The notes beneath the pieces were generated by a model that made no database searches, was not told the origin of the DNA, and saw nothing but the letters and a program-made list of their open reading frames with translations. Position numbers and translations under genes: made by a program. 64,000 nt of DNA from Pyrocephalus nanus (lineage: Eukaryota > Chordata > Aves > Passeriformes > Tyrannidae): NCBI GenBank assembly GCA_038380795.1, contig CM076268.1, positions 2,529,501 through 2,593,500 on the forward strand, read 5' to 3'. This document shows, piece after piece, positions 24,101 to 36,600 of this stretch. Every line of letters begins with the position of its first letter. The first letter of the stretch is position 1.

Positions 24101-25698
24101 CCAGTGCCTTTCTTGCTTGTTTCTCTTGAGCTGAGATTTTCCAGCGTGGCTGCATCTCTCAGGTGGGGCAGGTTGTTTTATTTGTGTGAGACCTGAGGTG
24201 GGATTCAATAGAACCAGCCAAGCCAGAGACAGGGTTCTTCTCAAACTGAAAAGCTGCTGTGAAACATTCATGCTTATTTACCCTGGGAAAAAAAAAAGCA
24301 ATTCAAGCAACACGTTTTCTTCAAGAGTTAAGATGAACTTGCTGTTTAACTCCTTTAACACCAAAGGCTGCTGAATTCCCAGGCAATAGGATGGCTGAGA
24401 CAAATCCCCATTTCCTCTTCAGAAAATGGAAATGGTGTACAATTGTTCTTTCTTTTCTTTCTTTCTTTTTATATTTTTAGTGGGAAAAACAACTGAATTC
24501 CTTTACCACTTTCAGAGGGGAGCTACAGTGGGGCCCAGCCAACCGTGACTTTTCACAATGTGGGGGAGGAAATTCGATGGAGTTAGAGCTTATTTCTCAG
24601 TTCTCATTTCCAATGGCCCCTTTGCAAAACAGTACCTGTGTTTCCAGGGCCCACAGCTACTTGGAGAAACAAATAATTAATCTTTCTCTTTAATTTCATC
24701 CACAAGTTGTGGCAGTGTTCAGCTGACCCATAAATATATACATGTAATATATAAAAATATCTTTATTTTTATATATTTATTTGTGTATTTATGTGTATAG
24801 GTATATATATGCACTCAGAGCATTTACATCACTGCTTCAGCAAAAGGCAGTGTATGGAAAAATCTGATTGAAAACATATGGGAAGTTGTATCAGAAACAG
24901 AGATCCTTTTTCTCCTGCCTTCTTCAGATGGTGATTTGTTCCACTCACAACTATTGGGGTAAATAGCAGGGAAAACACATTTCTTTTTCTGCTGAGTGCC
25001 AACTACACCCCACGGATGGATAACTTTGGTGTTATGGTGATCTCTGCCACGTTCTGCCAGCTGACAGACTGCTTTATCTTGAATTGTGTGTTTCTTATTA
25101 ATAATTACTCAACAAAAGCTTGGTTATGTATTATTCATGGCTTTTTTTTTTTTTTAAGTCATTGACACCACCTGCTCTTAACTCTGCAAGCCAGTCCTGA
25201 ATCAGCTCTCACAGATCTCTGCCAGAGTTGAGTGTCCCCAGATGAAAAACATAACTACAAAAGAAAAACAGTTTTCTGCTTTTTTCCCCTCCTGAAAGTT
25301 TACCACTTTTTTTTTCCTCCTACTGCTGCTTCTTCTTGCCCTGCCTGTAATTGTGTTTATTTTTTAAGGCCAGAGACAGAAAGATAAGCTGCTGCTGTAA
25401 GAGTGGAAACGTTCTTAAATCATCTTGGCTTGCATCTGGCACAGCCTCATTCGTTCCACAGAGGTTCTATGGGTTTGTAAATCCAACAGAAAAAGTCAAA
25501 GTGAATCAAGTGCGGACTTAGGAAAAAGTGTTAATGATTACAGAAGGCTAAATTACACGTAGGACAGCTTTCTCCTCATTTCCATCCCAGGCTGCCACAG
25601 TTCCTTGGTGTGAACAGCAAAATTTCAAAATAAGGGTCCAATTTAGCAAGGGTGGCCTATGCAATCTGATTTTAAAATTTTTCTCTGCCCACAAGCAA

Positions 25699-25773
25699 GA
25701 AAAAAACCTAAACCAAACCACAAACAAACAAACAAAAAGCCCAACCAACCAAAGCAAAAAAAAAAAAAAAAAT
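25699..25773. repeat. A/C-rich low-complexity tract
   Basis: AAAC and CAAA repeats followed by an A17 run. A similar short tract occurs at about 38518-38550. Both generate spurious lysine- and asparagine-rich open frames. Confidence 0.85.
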
Positions 25774-28700
25774 CCGAGGAAAAAAGATGGATCTGCCAAG
25801 AGCAAGGTGCCCCATCCCACGGTGCCAGTGCTGTGCCAGCTGCTGCTTCTCTCTCCCAGCACAACAGGAAAAGAAGGCTGCAGCCTCTGCCACTGCATTT
25901 GTAAGCCCACAAAGTTTTTTTTGTGTCATTTTGAGCCTTCAAATTCTGGCTTGGAAGAAAACAGGGACCTTGGATGCCAGGCTGGAGAGCCAAGGAGCTG
26001 CAGGAGCTCTGCATGCACAGGGCTGAGGACGGCAGGGGGGTGGGACAGGGGGTCTAGTGGGTCTTGGGGGACGTGTGATGCAGGAACATGTCCTGAAATT
26101 ACCTTTTCTAGCCAGTCTGTTGGTGCATTTGTCACTCCATTTCAATCGTTTTACTTTGATGGGATCAAAGATGGTGTTTGCTCAAACATTAACTTCAAGC
26201 AGTTCCTTCATAAAGATGTTAATTTTTACTTGTACAGGGAGTGATTTTTTTTTTTCTTTTTAATTCACTTGCTTAAAAATTATTTCTTCCCTTCCTCTCC
26301 TTCCTTCAGTGCCTCTGGATTGAGGGGGGCAGCAGACACTGCTCAGTGACAGTTTGGTGACCTGGTATCTCCTTACCCTGGAAAGGCTCTCACCACAGAG
26401 ATGATGCAGTTCTCAGTGGGGTATGAGAAGCACTTTGTTCTGGTCTGCAGCTTCCCCAGACCCTTGCACCCAGCAGAAATACTTGCTCTCAATTTTAGAG
26501 AGTTTCTAAATGTGCTTGTTATTTTTTTACGCTCCTTCTGTAATTTCTACACCTTGAGCTGACAGCAGTACAAATAATTTCATGCCCCAGAATTGAAGGT
26601 TTTAGAAAGGCAGAGACAGATGGAAAGAATAAAGTTTTAAAAACTTTCCAAAAAGTTTGTCAGAACACTTTTTTTTTTTTTTTTTCTGCAACAGGAGGCT
26701 GGCAGCAGCAACCTGTGCTGGGAAATGCTTGGTGCACCGGCATGGCCTTGGTATTTGTAGGCTAATTTTTTTGTTTTGAGTTTTAACTCTTGACTCATGG
26801 AAAAATAATCTGTGTTTTGGGCTGGTCCCTGACTTGATCTTCCTTCAATTAATGACTGTCTGTTTCAAAATACTCCTGGAGAAGCTTTTATGATAATGTT
26901 TTTATCCTCCTGCGCTCTCCCTTTGCCTGCTCTTGGAGAGGCAGAAGTCACTACGAGCCAGTTCCCAGCTGTTTGCTATGTGGGTGGTTGGGCTTTTCCA
27001 GGGAGCAAAACTCAGCCATCAGCCCAGCCAGACTCCTGCACCGCCGTCTCCAAACAGAAAGTGACATTTCACGTTAAAAATTAATGCTGTGATGTGGAAT
27101 TAAATCAGCCAGTTTTAACCAGAGCTCTACAGCAGTTGCTTTAGGGCGAATGGCAAACATCCCTCTGAATCCAGAGGGCTGGGAGTCACATCCACCAAAT
27201 AAAACCCAACCAGCTAAATTTAGTCTGGGTAGGAAATCAGCTTGAGGTTAAGTAAAGTTTTCTGCTGCTTTGCTTTGTTTTTAGATTACCCAAGAGATGT
27301 TCCTTCCTGGAAAGGGAAATAGGATGGAGATGCATCGCTGTTTTTCAATCCCTTCGTTTACGTGGACTCATTTCAAGTAGGTTTTATTGTGTGTTTGTGA
27401 TTTAAACCTTACTGGCTCCTATTTTCAGATGGAAAGCTTTGAAGTGCCAGTGGCAGGTCTGTGAGCAGCCCAGCTCCTCTCAGCACCTCTTTCCTGGGCA
27501 GGGGGGGCACCTTCCTTCCACACTCTGACTTGCTCTGAACACAGGTGGACAAGGTAAAAGTTTATTTAAAAAAAAAAAAAATTCCTTTGCACCTAGTAGT
27601 TAGAATTGGTATTGGTTGCAAAATTGCATTCCAGGGCAGATGAAAAATTACAAGCTTTGCTATGTAATGTCTAAGCCAGGGGAGACTGAGCTCCTCAATC
27701 CAGCAACCCTGGCCAAAGCTCAGTGAAATCCAACCCGCAGACTTTCTGGATTAATATTTTATCATCCACCCTAACATTTTTGCTTGGACATCTTTTTGCT
27801 TAGAGGGACGCTTCTAAACCTAAATCCTGGAGCTAAGCAGCCACAACTGGCTGTGTGTCTGCCTGCATACGTCAAACCAGAGCTAGGATTTCTGACCTTT
27901 CTCCTTAAAGACACCAATTTTCTCTGCTCACATGTAATTTTCTCCTCCTTGCTGTGTTTTGCAATGATCAGGTAGAAGTATCTGCAGGAAAGCATACAGT
28001 TACAGGTTTATTTACCGACTTGGGATATAAATCTAGTTGCTTAAGCAAACACAAACTGTTTAAACAGTTGTTTAAGCAAACATGAAGGATGAGATAGACT
28101 GGAAAGGAATCTAAAAATGCTCTGAAAGTCAGGGCTTTGTGTTTTGGGTGTTTTTTTTTTTTTTTTTTTTTCTTTAACAAACCTATACCACCACTTCTTT
28201 TAACTGCTGGGAAGGTGCTGGGGGAGAAAGAGGAACCTCAGCACTTGCATGAAGAGGTGTTTTTGTTGGCAAGCTGCTGCTGGGGAGCTCCCACGGGGAA
28301 TTCGTGCTCCTAAAGCCTCCTGCAGCCCAGGGATGGCAGAAAGGAGTGCAAGGGTGGGGAGAACCAGCCCCAGACAGGGCTGCCCCTGTCCCAGTGTGCT
28401 GGAAGCTTGGCTGGGTGGGATCTGCAGGGAAAACCTGCTGAGAAACTGCTTCTGTGGCACGGAGTGCTGGGGACTTCCAGAGCTGTGGCAAAGCCAAGGG
28501 AAACGGCTCCGGAGGGGAATCTCCCTTTGAAGGCTGCTGTTTGCTCACAGCAGAGTTATTGTTCCAGAGGAAGCCATAGGAATGTGCAGCTCCAGAGCAG
28601 GAAATGCCACTGTCTCAGTAATGCTGTGGGGAGGGACAGGGGGGTTAGGGTGGCATCGAGCTGGGAGTGTGGATGTTGAAGCGCTCCTGCAGCTGGAGGG

Positions 28701-28838
28701 CTCGAGGAAGGCTGACTCCTTCCAGTGCCTTGGCTGGTGGGATCATCCTGCAGTAAGCTGGAGGAATCCTTTCCAGAACAGGAGTAGAAAATGTTGGAGG
28801 TTGTCCCTTGAAACTCAGATTAGTGCTTTTCATATTCA

Positions 28839-29305
28839 CAGAATCATAGAATGGTTTGGGTTGGAAGAGACTGTAAAGATCATCTCATTCCACCCCTGCC
28901 TGTTCAACCTGGCCTTGGACACTTCCAGGGATGGGGCAGCCACAGCTTCTCTGGGCAACCTGTGCCAGGGCCTGCCCACCCTCAAGGGGAAAATATTCTT
29001 CCTAATATTCCATCTAATCCTGCTCCCTGTCAGCTTGAATCCATTCACCCTTGTCCTGTCACTCCATGACCTTGTCCAAAGTCCCCCTCCAGCTTCCTTG
29101 GAGCCCCTTTAGGCAGTTGAAGAGGCTCTAAAATCTCCTCAGAGCCTGCTCATCTCTCCAGACTGAGCAGCCCCCCTCTCAGAGCTGCTCCACCCCTCTG
29201 ATGATCTTTGTGGCCTCCTCAGGACTCACTCCAACAGGTCCTTGTCCTTCCTGTGCTGGGGACCCCAGAGCTGGAGGCAGCCCTGCAGGTGGGGTATTGC
29301 ATCCT
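28839..29305 (-). mobile_element. CR1 LINE 3'-end fragment, minus orientation, longest simple copy
   Basis: It begins 'cacagaatcatagaatgg' and 'tttgggttggaagagact'. The 'catgggcagggacacc' block is missing, so there is an internal deletion near 28895. It then continues past the usual truncation point into the region before the 3' UTR ('gaggctctaaaatctcctc', 'cagcccccctctcagagctg', 'gctggggaccccagagctgg'), ending near 'ggcagccctgcaggtgggg'. Confidence 0.92.
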
Positions 29306-31757
29306 TTAAAAGTGTCAGATTGGAGCCAGAAGAAGGGTGTAAAAAACAACCTCTGAACTGCAAAGCTTTTACTTCCCTGTGGCACATATACAATCATTTT
29401 GGTGTGCCCAGAGATGTAAAGTACCTGTGAATGATGCTAAAAAGTAGAGCCCAGAAAGACATTTTCAGCCCAGTGCATAGACCACTGTTGTCCTTACGTG
29501 CACTTCATAAATAATTTTTTGACACTCTGAAGGTTTCTGAGGAGTACATTATTCAAAACATGCAGCTATTCCTTCTGAGACCGTGTTCACTGACATGAAA
29601 CGCTCACTGAGTTTAATTATTAATATTTTTTTCCAGCATCTAGGAGTTCTTTCCACTCTGTGCAACATGTGCAAGTTGGCCTCCCAAAATGACAAGAAGA
29701 AAGATGGAGCTGAGCATCACCATGACCACGACACCTTTCCATTGCATTTCTTGCCAACCTTCCTCAGGTTGTGACAGTCCGCTTCCATCACAGAATTTCA
29801 CCCCGTGGCTCCTGATGACAGAAGCTGAGGATGCTGCTTTTAAAAAGGAAGGGAAAAAAACCAACAGAACAAGCAGAAAGTGACTACTGACATTAAACAC
29901 TGAATTAGAATTACGTTATGAATTTCTTTTGCATGTTCTGGCTTAGAAAAAGTACTCCATCTCCCTGAATTTTCCGTAGCCCTCTGTGCCACTGGAAAAT
30001 GCCACCACAAAATGGCACCATTTCAAATCACTTTCTTCACAAGGTGCAACCGCTTTCATCTGAAGAATGGTGGCATGGGATGCCACAAATATTTTTCCTC
30101 GCGGGCTGTGAGAGCTGGTGTGGTGTTTGAACAGGTACAGAGAAGCAGAGAAGCAAACAATGCAGCACAAGTTTCAGGATTTGGAGTGTTTCTCAGAAGG
30201 GTGCTGATAGGCTACGTGTGTAATGTGCAGATTTCTGGAAAATCATGAATCACGTCCTTCTTTTCCTGTAAAAATGTCAGCTGTTTTCTAGGATGGCAAA
30301 TCTGTAATTCCTTCCAGAGAGCAAAACAAATTAAGTAAGACTAATGAGAGTTGTCGGTAGGGAGAACATTTTGAAGAATGGGGAGCAGAGCAGATTGCAG
30401 CCCGTTTTGCAGCACAGCTGTGATGGGGAAGGGAAGAGGGGCCAGCTCCAAGCCAGGGCCACGTGGATAACGTGGTCCATGCGTGGGACTGATGCACAGT
30501 AACAAAAATGATTTATCACACACCACTTCGTCCTGATGGTGAGTAAAAGGGGATTTTATTTATTATGCATCCTCCTTGAATACATCTTCCTGTTGACTTT
30601 ACGCCTGTGTGGTTGGATTAAGGATTGTTTAGGGCAAACCAGGTGAGACACCAGCTCCAAACTGGCAAGGACCTTCCAGCAAACACTGTCCATCCCCTGA
30701 GTGCGAAGGTCCCAAAACCACGTGTTGTACAGACAGGAACAAACTTGTATGTACTTGAAAAAGCCTTCCTGATATTTGCCCTTCATTGAGATTATCTGTG
30801 TTTTTCTTCTTTAATCATCTTTCAGGAGCCAAAACACCACAAAGGGATAATTCCCATCTATGAACTCTCCTTTCAGGTGAGGCCTCATCATGCAGGTTTA
30901 AGCTGGAGTTAAGTGGAATTCCCATAGCAAAAATGGCATTTCTGCCTGTTTGTGAAATTCCCTTCATTTAAAGCAGTAATTTGATGTTGAGAAGAAAGGC
31001 AAACAATTACAGCAATCCCTCTCTGTGGTGCAAGTACATTCATGCTTTGTCTGCCTCCTGACTGCAAAGACAATATTTACATATGCATACAAATCACATC
31101 ACATATTGAACCAGTGCTAGGACTGCAAATATTAAAACTGGAATGATATTCTGTTGATACTTTAAAGGCTTGATGACCAGGAAATGCCAAGGCACCGATA
31201 AAACCGATGGTTGTCAGGTGATTTGCAGGGCCCATCTTCAGGAAGTCGCTTCCTGAACGTCTGCAGACTTTGAGTGTCAGGAAATTTATTTCTTTGGCAC
31301 CTTCCAATCATCCAACGGGGCACGGCAGAGGAGAGCTGTCCTGGCACTCAGTGTATTTTTTTCCTGAGGATCAGGTAAGATTCTGGGAATGTAAAGAGCA
31401 GCACAAAAAGTCTGCCTGCCTTCAGTAGGAAGCTGGATGTTGAGATGCCAGTGGAGAAGATTATCACAGCACACATGCTGCCATTTAATTATGCCCTTTC
31501 CTGTAAAGAGCCTGGCTTTAATTAAATGGCAAAACAAAGTGAGAACTTTTCTCCAAGCCATTTTTAAAGTGCTCACTTCCTCCTCTGCGTTCTGCGGTTT
31601 ATTAGATTTGAATGAGTAATGGGGTGGTTTCATTTGTTTAGTAAAATTAAAGTGGTCAGTAACAATTTCCTGTCTGAGCAAACCGTGGGCCGATTAATAA
31701 TGTCGGTGGTGGTGGTGAATAGGGGTTTTTCTGCAGCACTCAGGTTGTGCTGTCTGC

Positions 31758-31780
31758 CTGCTGCTGCTGCTGCTGCTGCT
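31758..31780. repeat. (CTG)7 trinucleotide repeat
   Basis: Seven CTG units plus CT. It translates as a short Ala run in a random open frame, which I do not regard as a gene. Confidence 0.9.
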
Positions 31781-33379
31781 TGGGGCTTTCCAGAGCTGCA
31801 GGTACTTCAGCAGGCTCAGCCTCGACTCACGGAGACAAATGTGCTCCCAGGGCTGGACTGGCCCAGGAGCAGCTCAGAAGGTGCCTTCAGAACTGAGCAC
31901 CAGGACAGCATGGAGGAGATTTTGAAGCAAATATGATCTTCCTTCTTATGCAAGCATTTAGTAATTTTTATTTTGCAGGGTCAGGCCTGGGGAGGGGGTA
32001 CGAGCACTGGAACCACTGGTGAGGAGTCCAACTTTGGAGCGTGCATCTCTCATTTGGGGCATCAGAGAAAGTGTTTGCCTGGTCCCCTCTAGCCTGTTTT
32101 CCACCACTGCATCAAGCAATCCCTCAGAACCCCGTGAGCCTGGGTCAAAATTCTACAGCATCCCATTAATTTGAACTAACAGCAAAAAATGGGAGGGAAA
32201 TCCTATGCACTGTGCAAACCTTGATCTTAGATTCAGTATTTCCACTCCTAATGAAAACACCTAGGAAAACTTTATCTCTCTTTATTCCTCAAAAAAAAGC
32301 TGCACAACCAGGGGTTACAGTCTCCCAGTCTGAATTACCAGTTGATGCAAACAATATTTAGTCACTGGCTTTCCCATACACATTACAGATTTTCCCCTGA
32401 ATTTTATTAGTTATCTCTTCAGAGAATTAGACACAGAGGTGGGTACGGATCAGCTCAGACAAAGCCCAGAGTGACACAGTCCTCTTGCAACAGGCATTTG
32501 GGAAAGGATGAACTCTACCGCAGTTATTCTTGCTATGTCTAAATGTTCATGTGGTATTTCTGGTGGTTAAATGCTGACTGCACATAAAAGAGCTTGGACT
32601 CTGATAGGACATAGAAGGAAAAAAAAGAATTAAAAAATAGTCTTAGTCCATGAATTCTAAAATGTGGTGACAGACACAGAGGCAACACATCAGGCTTGTT
32701 GCAACACCTACTGAGTCTGTGACAAAAGTGCTGTCTCCAATTCTTGCTGTTCAGTTGATGACAAATATAATGCCTTTGCCATCAGTAGGCAAATGCAATG
32801 ACCTGTCAGTACATAAGACTTCAAACCCCTACATCAACATCCAGCAGCTTGTTTAAAGAGCTGATTCAACAGACTGCTGACATGGGGTTTCTTGAGCCTT
32901 TGTCCATGGATCTTCGTGTCTGCATATGGCCATTAACTCACCTGGCACTTTCTAGAAGCTGCAGAGTGTTTCAAGGGTCACAGTTACCTGGAGAGTTCAC
33001 AAATTCTGTAAATAAGATGGTTTGTACATCAATTCCAGTGTTTTTTACAGAGGATGCCCAAGCGTGTCCATCCTCCACAAGGATCGTTCCATCCCAGGTT
33101 CAACTCTGGAGTATTTGAGTTCCCTTAATTTTTACTGATGTTGGTGTCCAAACCAGACGTTTAGCACCTCAAAGAACATATTGGTGGCACGTGGACTCGA
33201 GCCACCACAGAAAATGCTAATTGTTATCTCAGAACTGTAACTCACTGCAGCAGGGTTTTCAGCTTAGCTAAAAAGTAAAATGACTTCTGCGAAAGGAAAA
33301 GCACATGTTAGGTCGATATACCTAAAAAAAAAAAAAAACAACTTTAAAAAGAAGCATAGTTCTTTCCTTAATCACACTT

Positions 33380-33680
33380 CCTAACGCAGATAACACCGAG
33401 CCTTTGCACAGAGAGGAAGTCAGAGCAATGACGCCGTTCCACACAAACGAGCAGGTTGCGTGGGCGTAACCGAAATCAGAAACGACACTAATAAATAATG
33501 TCTCTCCTCTGAAAACCCAAAGTGCTCTGCAAATGTTATTTCAGCGAAGCAAATGGGCAAATACCTTTTAGCTTTCGAGCTGAAGGTTCAGGAAAGTGCA
33601 GCAGTGCGAGTGCCTCACTGGAGGTGAGACGGAAGGCTGATGAAGGGCAGGAACGATACGCCTGTGTTACGACTTGTAGA
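33380..33680. promoter_or_regulatory. CpG-retaining patch with perfect EGR1 site
   Basis: Contains about 16 CpG in 300 bp amid CpG-poor DNA and an exact EGR1 consensus GCGTGGGCG at 33458-33466. The site is framed by GGTT and AACC in a near-palindrome. No associated exon was seen. The regulatory role is inferred. Confidence 0.35.
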
Positions 33681-36600
33681 CCTGTGGTTTAACCACCAGA
33701 CAAGAAAGGGCTTATTAAAATTAACAGTATTAGAAAAGATTATGCTCCCCAGCAAAATACCAGGTTCCTGTGAAGACCTGTGAGTCGCTCGCACAGCCTT
33801 TGCAAAAGGTTGTTCAAGAGGCAGTGTCTGGGGTTCCTGGCTGTGTCTCTGTGTCAGGACTTTTGCATGGTTACTCAGAAGTCAAACGTGTTTCTTTTCA
33901 CCTTGTCTGAAAATCTCATTTTCAGGTATAGATAAAAGCTGTTTGCTTTGTGACAGGGAAACAAAGAAACTGCAGCTATGCTTGGCCAGAAATCACCTGA
34001 GAGTTTTAAATTACCAATAAATCAGATCAATTCCTCCAATACGGATCCTGGTTTGGGTGTAGGTGGTGAAACACGGCTGCCATCCATTCCAGGCCATGCC
34101 ACACGTGCTCATCTCCTTCCACCTCCCTGAGTCAGTCAGTCCTAGTGTTTCCTCCCTTGGAGAAGTGAATTTAGCACCTGGTGGGGGTGGTGAAGTGGGA
34201 CTGATCAGTTTTAGCCCATTAATCATGTTTGTCACAGAATGAAAATAAGCAATTGCAGCCTCTCCTCCTGTCACGCTCATTGGAAGGGTAAATTCAATCA
34301 CCAGCTCCTTTCCATGACCTGTAGGCTCTTGCTGAAAATTGGCAATTTCCAGTGTATTAAGGCACAGGCTTCTATGACAAAACCTGGCTCTAGATTATAG
34401 GAAGAGAAAGTTTGGGGGTGTTTGCCTCTCAGCTTTCCTGCAGATCCACACATGTTTTCTGCTTTCTGTTTGCTTGAATAATATTTTCCAAGTGGGCTCT
34501 AACTCTACATAAACTATGAATGATTTTAATCTAGATCAGCTGTGCAACTGTTTTTGTAAATCCTTATGAGTTTACACACCACTTACGCCCTCTCTGACCC
34601 TCCAGCCTGTGTCTCGTCCTCCAACCCCACTTCTACATTTTAAATTTCAGTGCACAGCTCTTGGCAGGGTCTGGACCCTGTAGGTCTGACTTCTTCTGCA
34701 GCCACACAGCAACCCTGCTGCCTCCAGAGGGGACAAAATACAGCCTAAATCAAAGCAAGGCATCAAAGCTGCCTCTTGTTTAATGCCATCAGATCCACTC
34801 CTTAGGTATAAACAGTTCTTTTCCAGGATGACTCCATTCCAAAATGTCTGTGTTTTACTAAATATTGTGCAATGTGGTGATATATGGACAGGCAGGCTTA
34901 GGCCAGAACTGCTGCAGCAGTGCCATCCTGTACCTGGGTTATGATTAATTCGGCCTTTCATCACATGAAATGTTGGCTGTCCATCTCCTTCCCCTCTCCT
35001 ACTTTTATAGCAGCAGAGAGACTACCTCAGATACGTTATGATGCCATAAAGGATGCTGATTATTTATTTAGGAGAAATGAAATGTGGTTTAATGGAGTGT
35101 GCGTTGGGCCCCAGGCCAGTGAGAGGGTTCTGGTGTTCTGGGCTTCAATGCAGATGCTCAGAGTTTTCAAGGGAAAATCAGTGTCAACTCAGGAGCCCTT
35201 ATAAAGCTCATCTTGGCTCTTCCCCAGCTCTGCTGCTGGCTGAGTTGCCTGACCCTTTGCCTGACTCTCCCACCGCTTGAGATGGGAGAAAAAATGGGCT
35301 CCAGCTCTTGATGAGCTCCTCAGTCCCGCTGGACTCCAGACACAGGGCTCTCAAAATTTCATTTCCAGCCAGGACAAACCTTGCCCATGGGAGCTGGAGG
35401 TGCCTTCCAAGAAAGCATTTCCCACACACAAGCAAGGACCCCGGAGGCACTGATGGATGCCTCAGAATAATGTTTGACCTTGCCCAAAATCCGCTCAGTG
35501 CAGCCACCACCCCCGGGCCAGCCACTGTGCAGGTTCCCAGGACAGGTTTTGCTCCCCGCTGGACATCCCTCCCAGCAGAATGGGTTGGGATATCTTAAGG
35601 GATTTAAGCCTAAACTTCAGTTTCCCAAGTTCTCCCCGTGCTCTCCACCACAGGGATGTGCGATGGACAGAGATGAAAAGGAACATGTATCAGAATGGAG
35701 CCACGCCCCTGGGGAATAAAGTCACGTAGCTATGGGAAAAACATGTGTCTGTGAAGATCTCCCTTGACTTTAGCACACACATTCTGCTCATTATAAACTG
35801 TCTTTTTATATAACTTGACCTAACAACATCTGCAAAATCCTTGCCTTTTTGAAACTGCTATGAATAGATCGCTGTTTGTTTCTGATTAAGCCTGATTCAT
35901 TTATCATTCTGGTCAGGCTTTCATTCCTGTAAATACATTTACTCTCAAGTTTCTCAGTATTTAAAATACATGTTTCATAGTAATTCTGAGGTCAGGAAAC
36001 CAGTCTGCCAAAGACCATTTATACAGCATACTTTTTTTTTTTTTTTTTTGCATGCTAAAAAAATGTCAGTGTCCTTGCACTACATTGCAATTTTGAAAGG
36101 AAATTTTTGGTAACCATTTCTGTAAAAGATTTAGTAAATGGTTGGTTGAGTATTTATTTGTAAACTGTTCCTACAGGTAGTTCAATGAAACCCTTGATCA
36201 ATTAGTTGCACAAGGATAATACTGAAATATAGGAAAAGTAGAATGTTTAGGGATAGCCATTAATAGATAAATTGTATGGGTAGTAATCTCACAGGTTCCC
36301 ACACGTCAACTTTCAAATGTTCTTACACAGAAGTCAATTTTAAAGAAGAGTTAAAGCTAAAACACATTTTGTCAGAATGTAGAACCTGCTGTCTAATTAA
36401 AATCAACTTTGAAAGACCCTAAGAAACCCAAAGATAATCCCTGCCAATATGATAAAAATCAGCAAGTGGGGGGAGGAGAGACATGTGTCAGGATGCTGGT
36501 GGAGAGGACATGTGATCCTTGGCTGCAGTCCTGCCCACTGGGCAGCTGACCCCAGCCCTGGCTCGGCCCAGGCGACATCCAGGAGGACGTGGGAAGGAGC

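Larger units (their letters stand above)
15846..28838. other. 13-kb gene-poor interval
   Basis: No intact gene is supported. Contents noted separately are a hairpin at 18892-18930, an octamer/homeodomain cluster at 19391-19510, a duplicated A/C-rich unit at 20843-21106 and nested palindromes at 28037-28080. There are homopolymers at 19196-19217 (T22), 26671-26686 (T) and 28151-28171 (T21), and a second A/C-rich tract at 25699-25773. AT-rich, TAATTA-containing stretches at about 16840-17160 and 23500-23830 have the texture of conserved non-coding DNA, but I cannot test conservation. Confidence 0.5.

Noticed and set aside
25659..25904. Lys/Pro/Asn-rich open frame
   Set aside because: It is the translation of the A/C-rich low-complexity tract.
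32798..33118. 106-codon open frame, and a B-box-like GGTTCAACTCTGG near 33100
   Set aside because: No domain, no splice context and no matching A box at a suitable distance. The nearby 7-bp hairpin at about 33181-33206 is too short to mean much.
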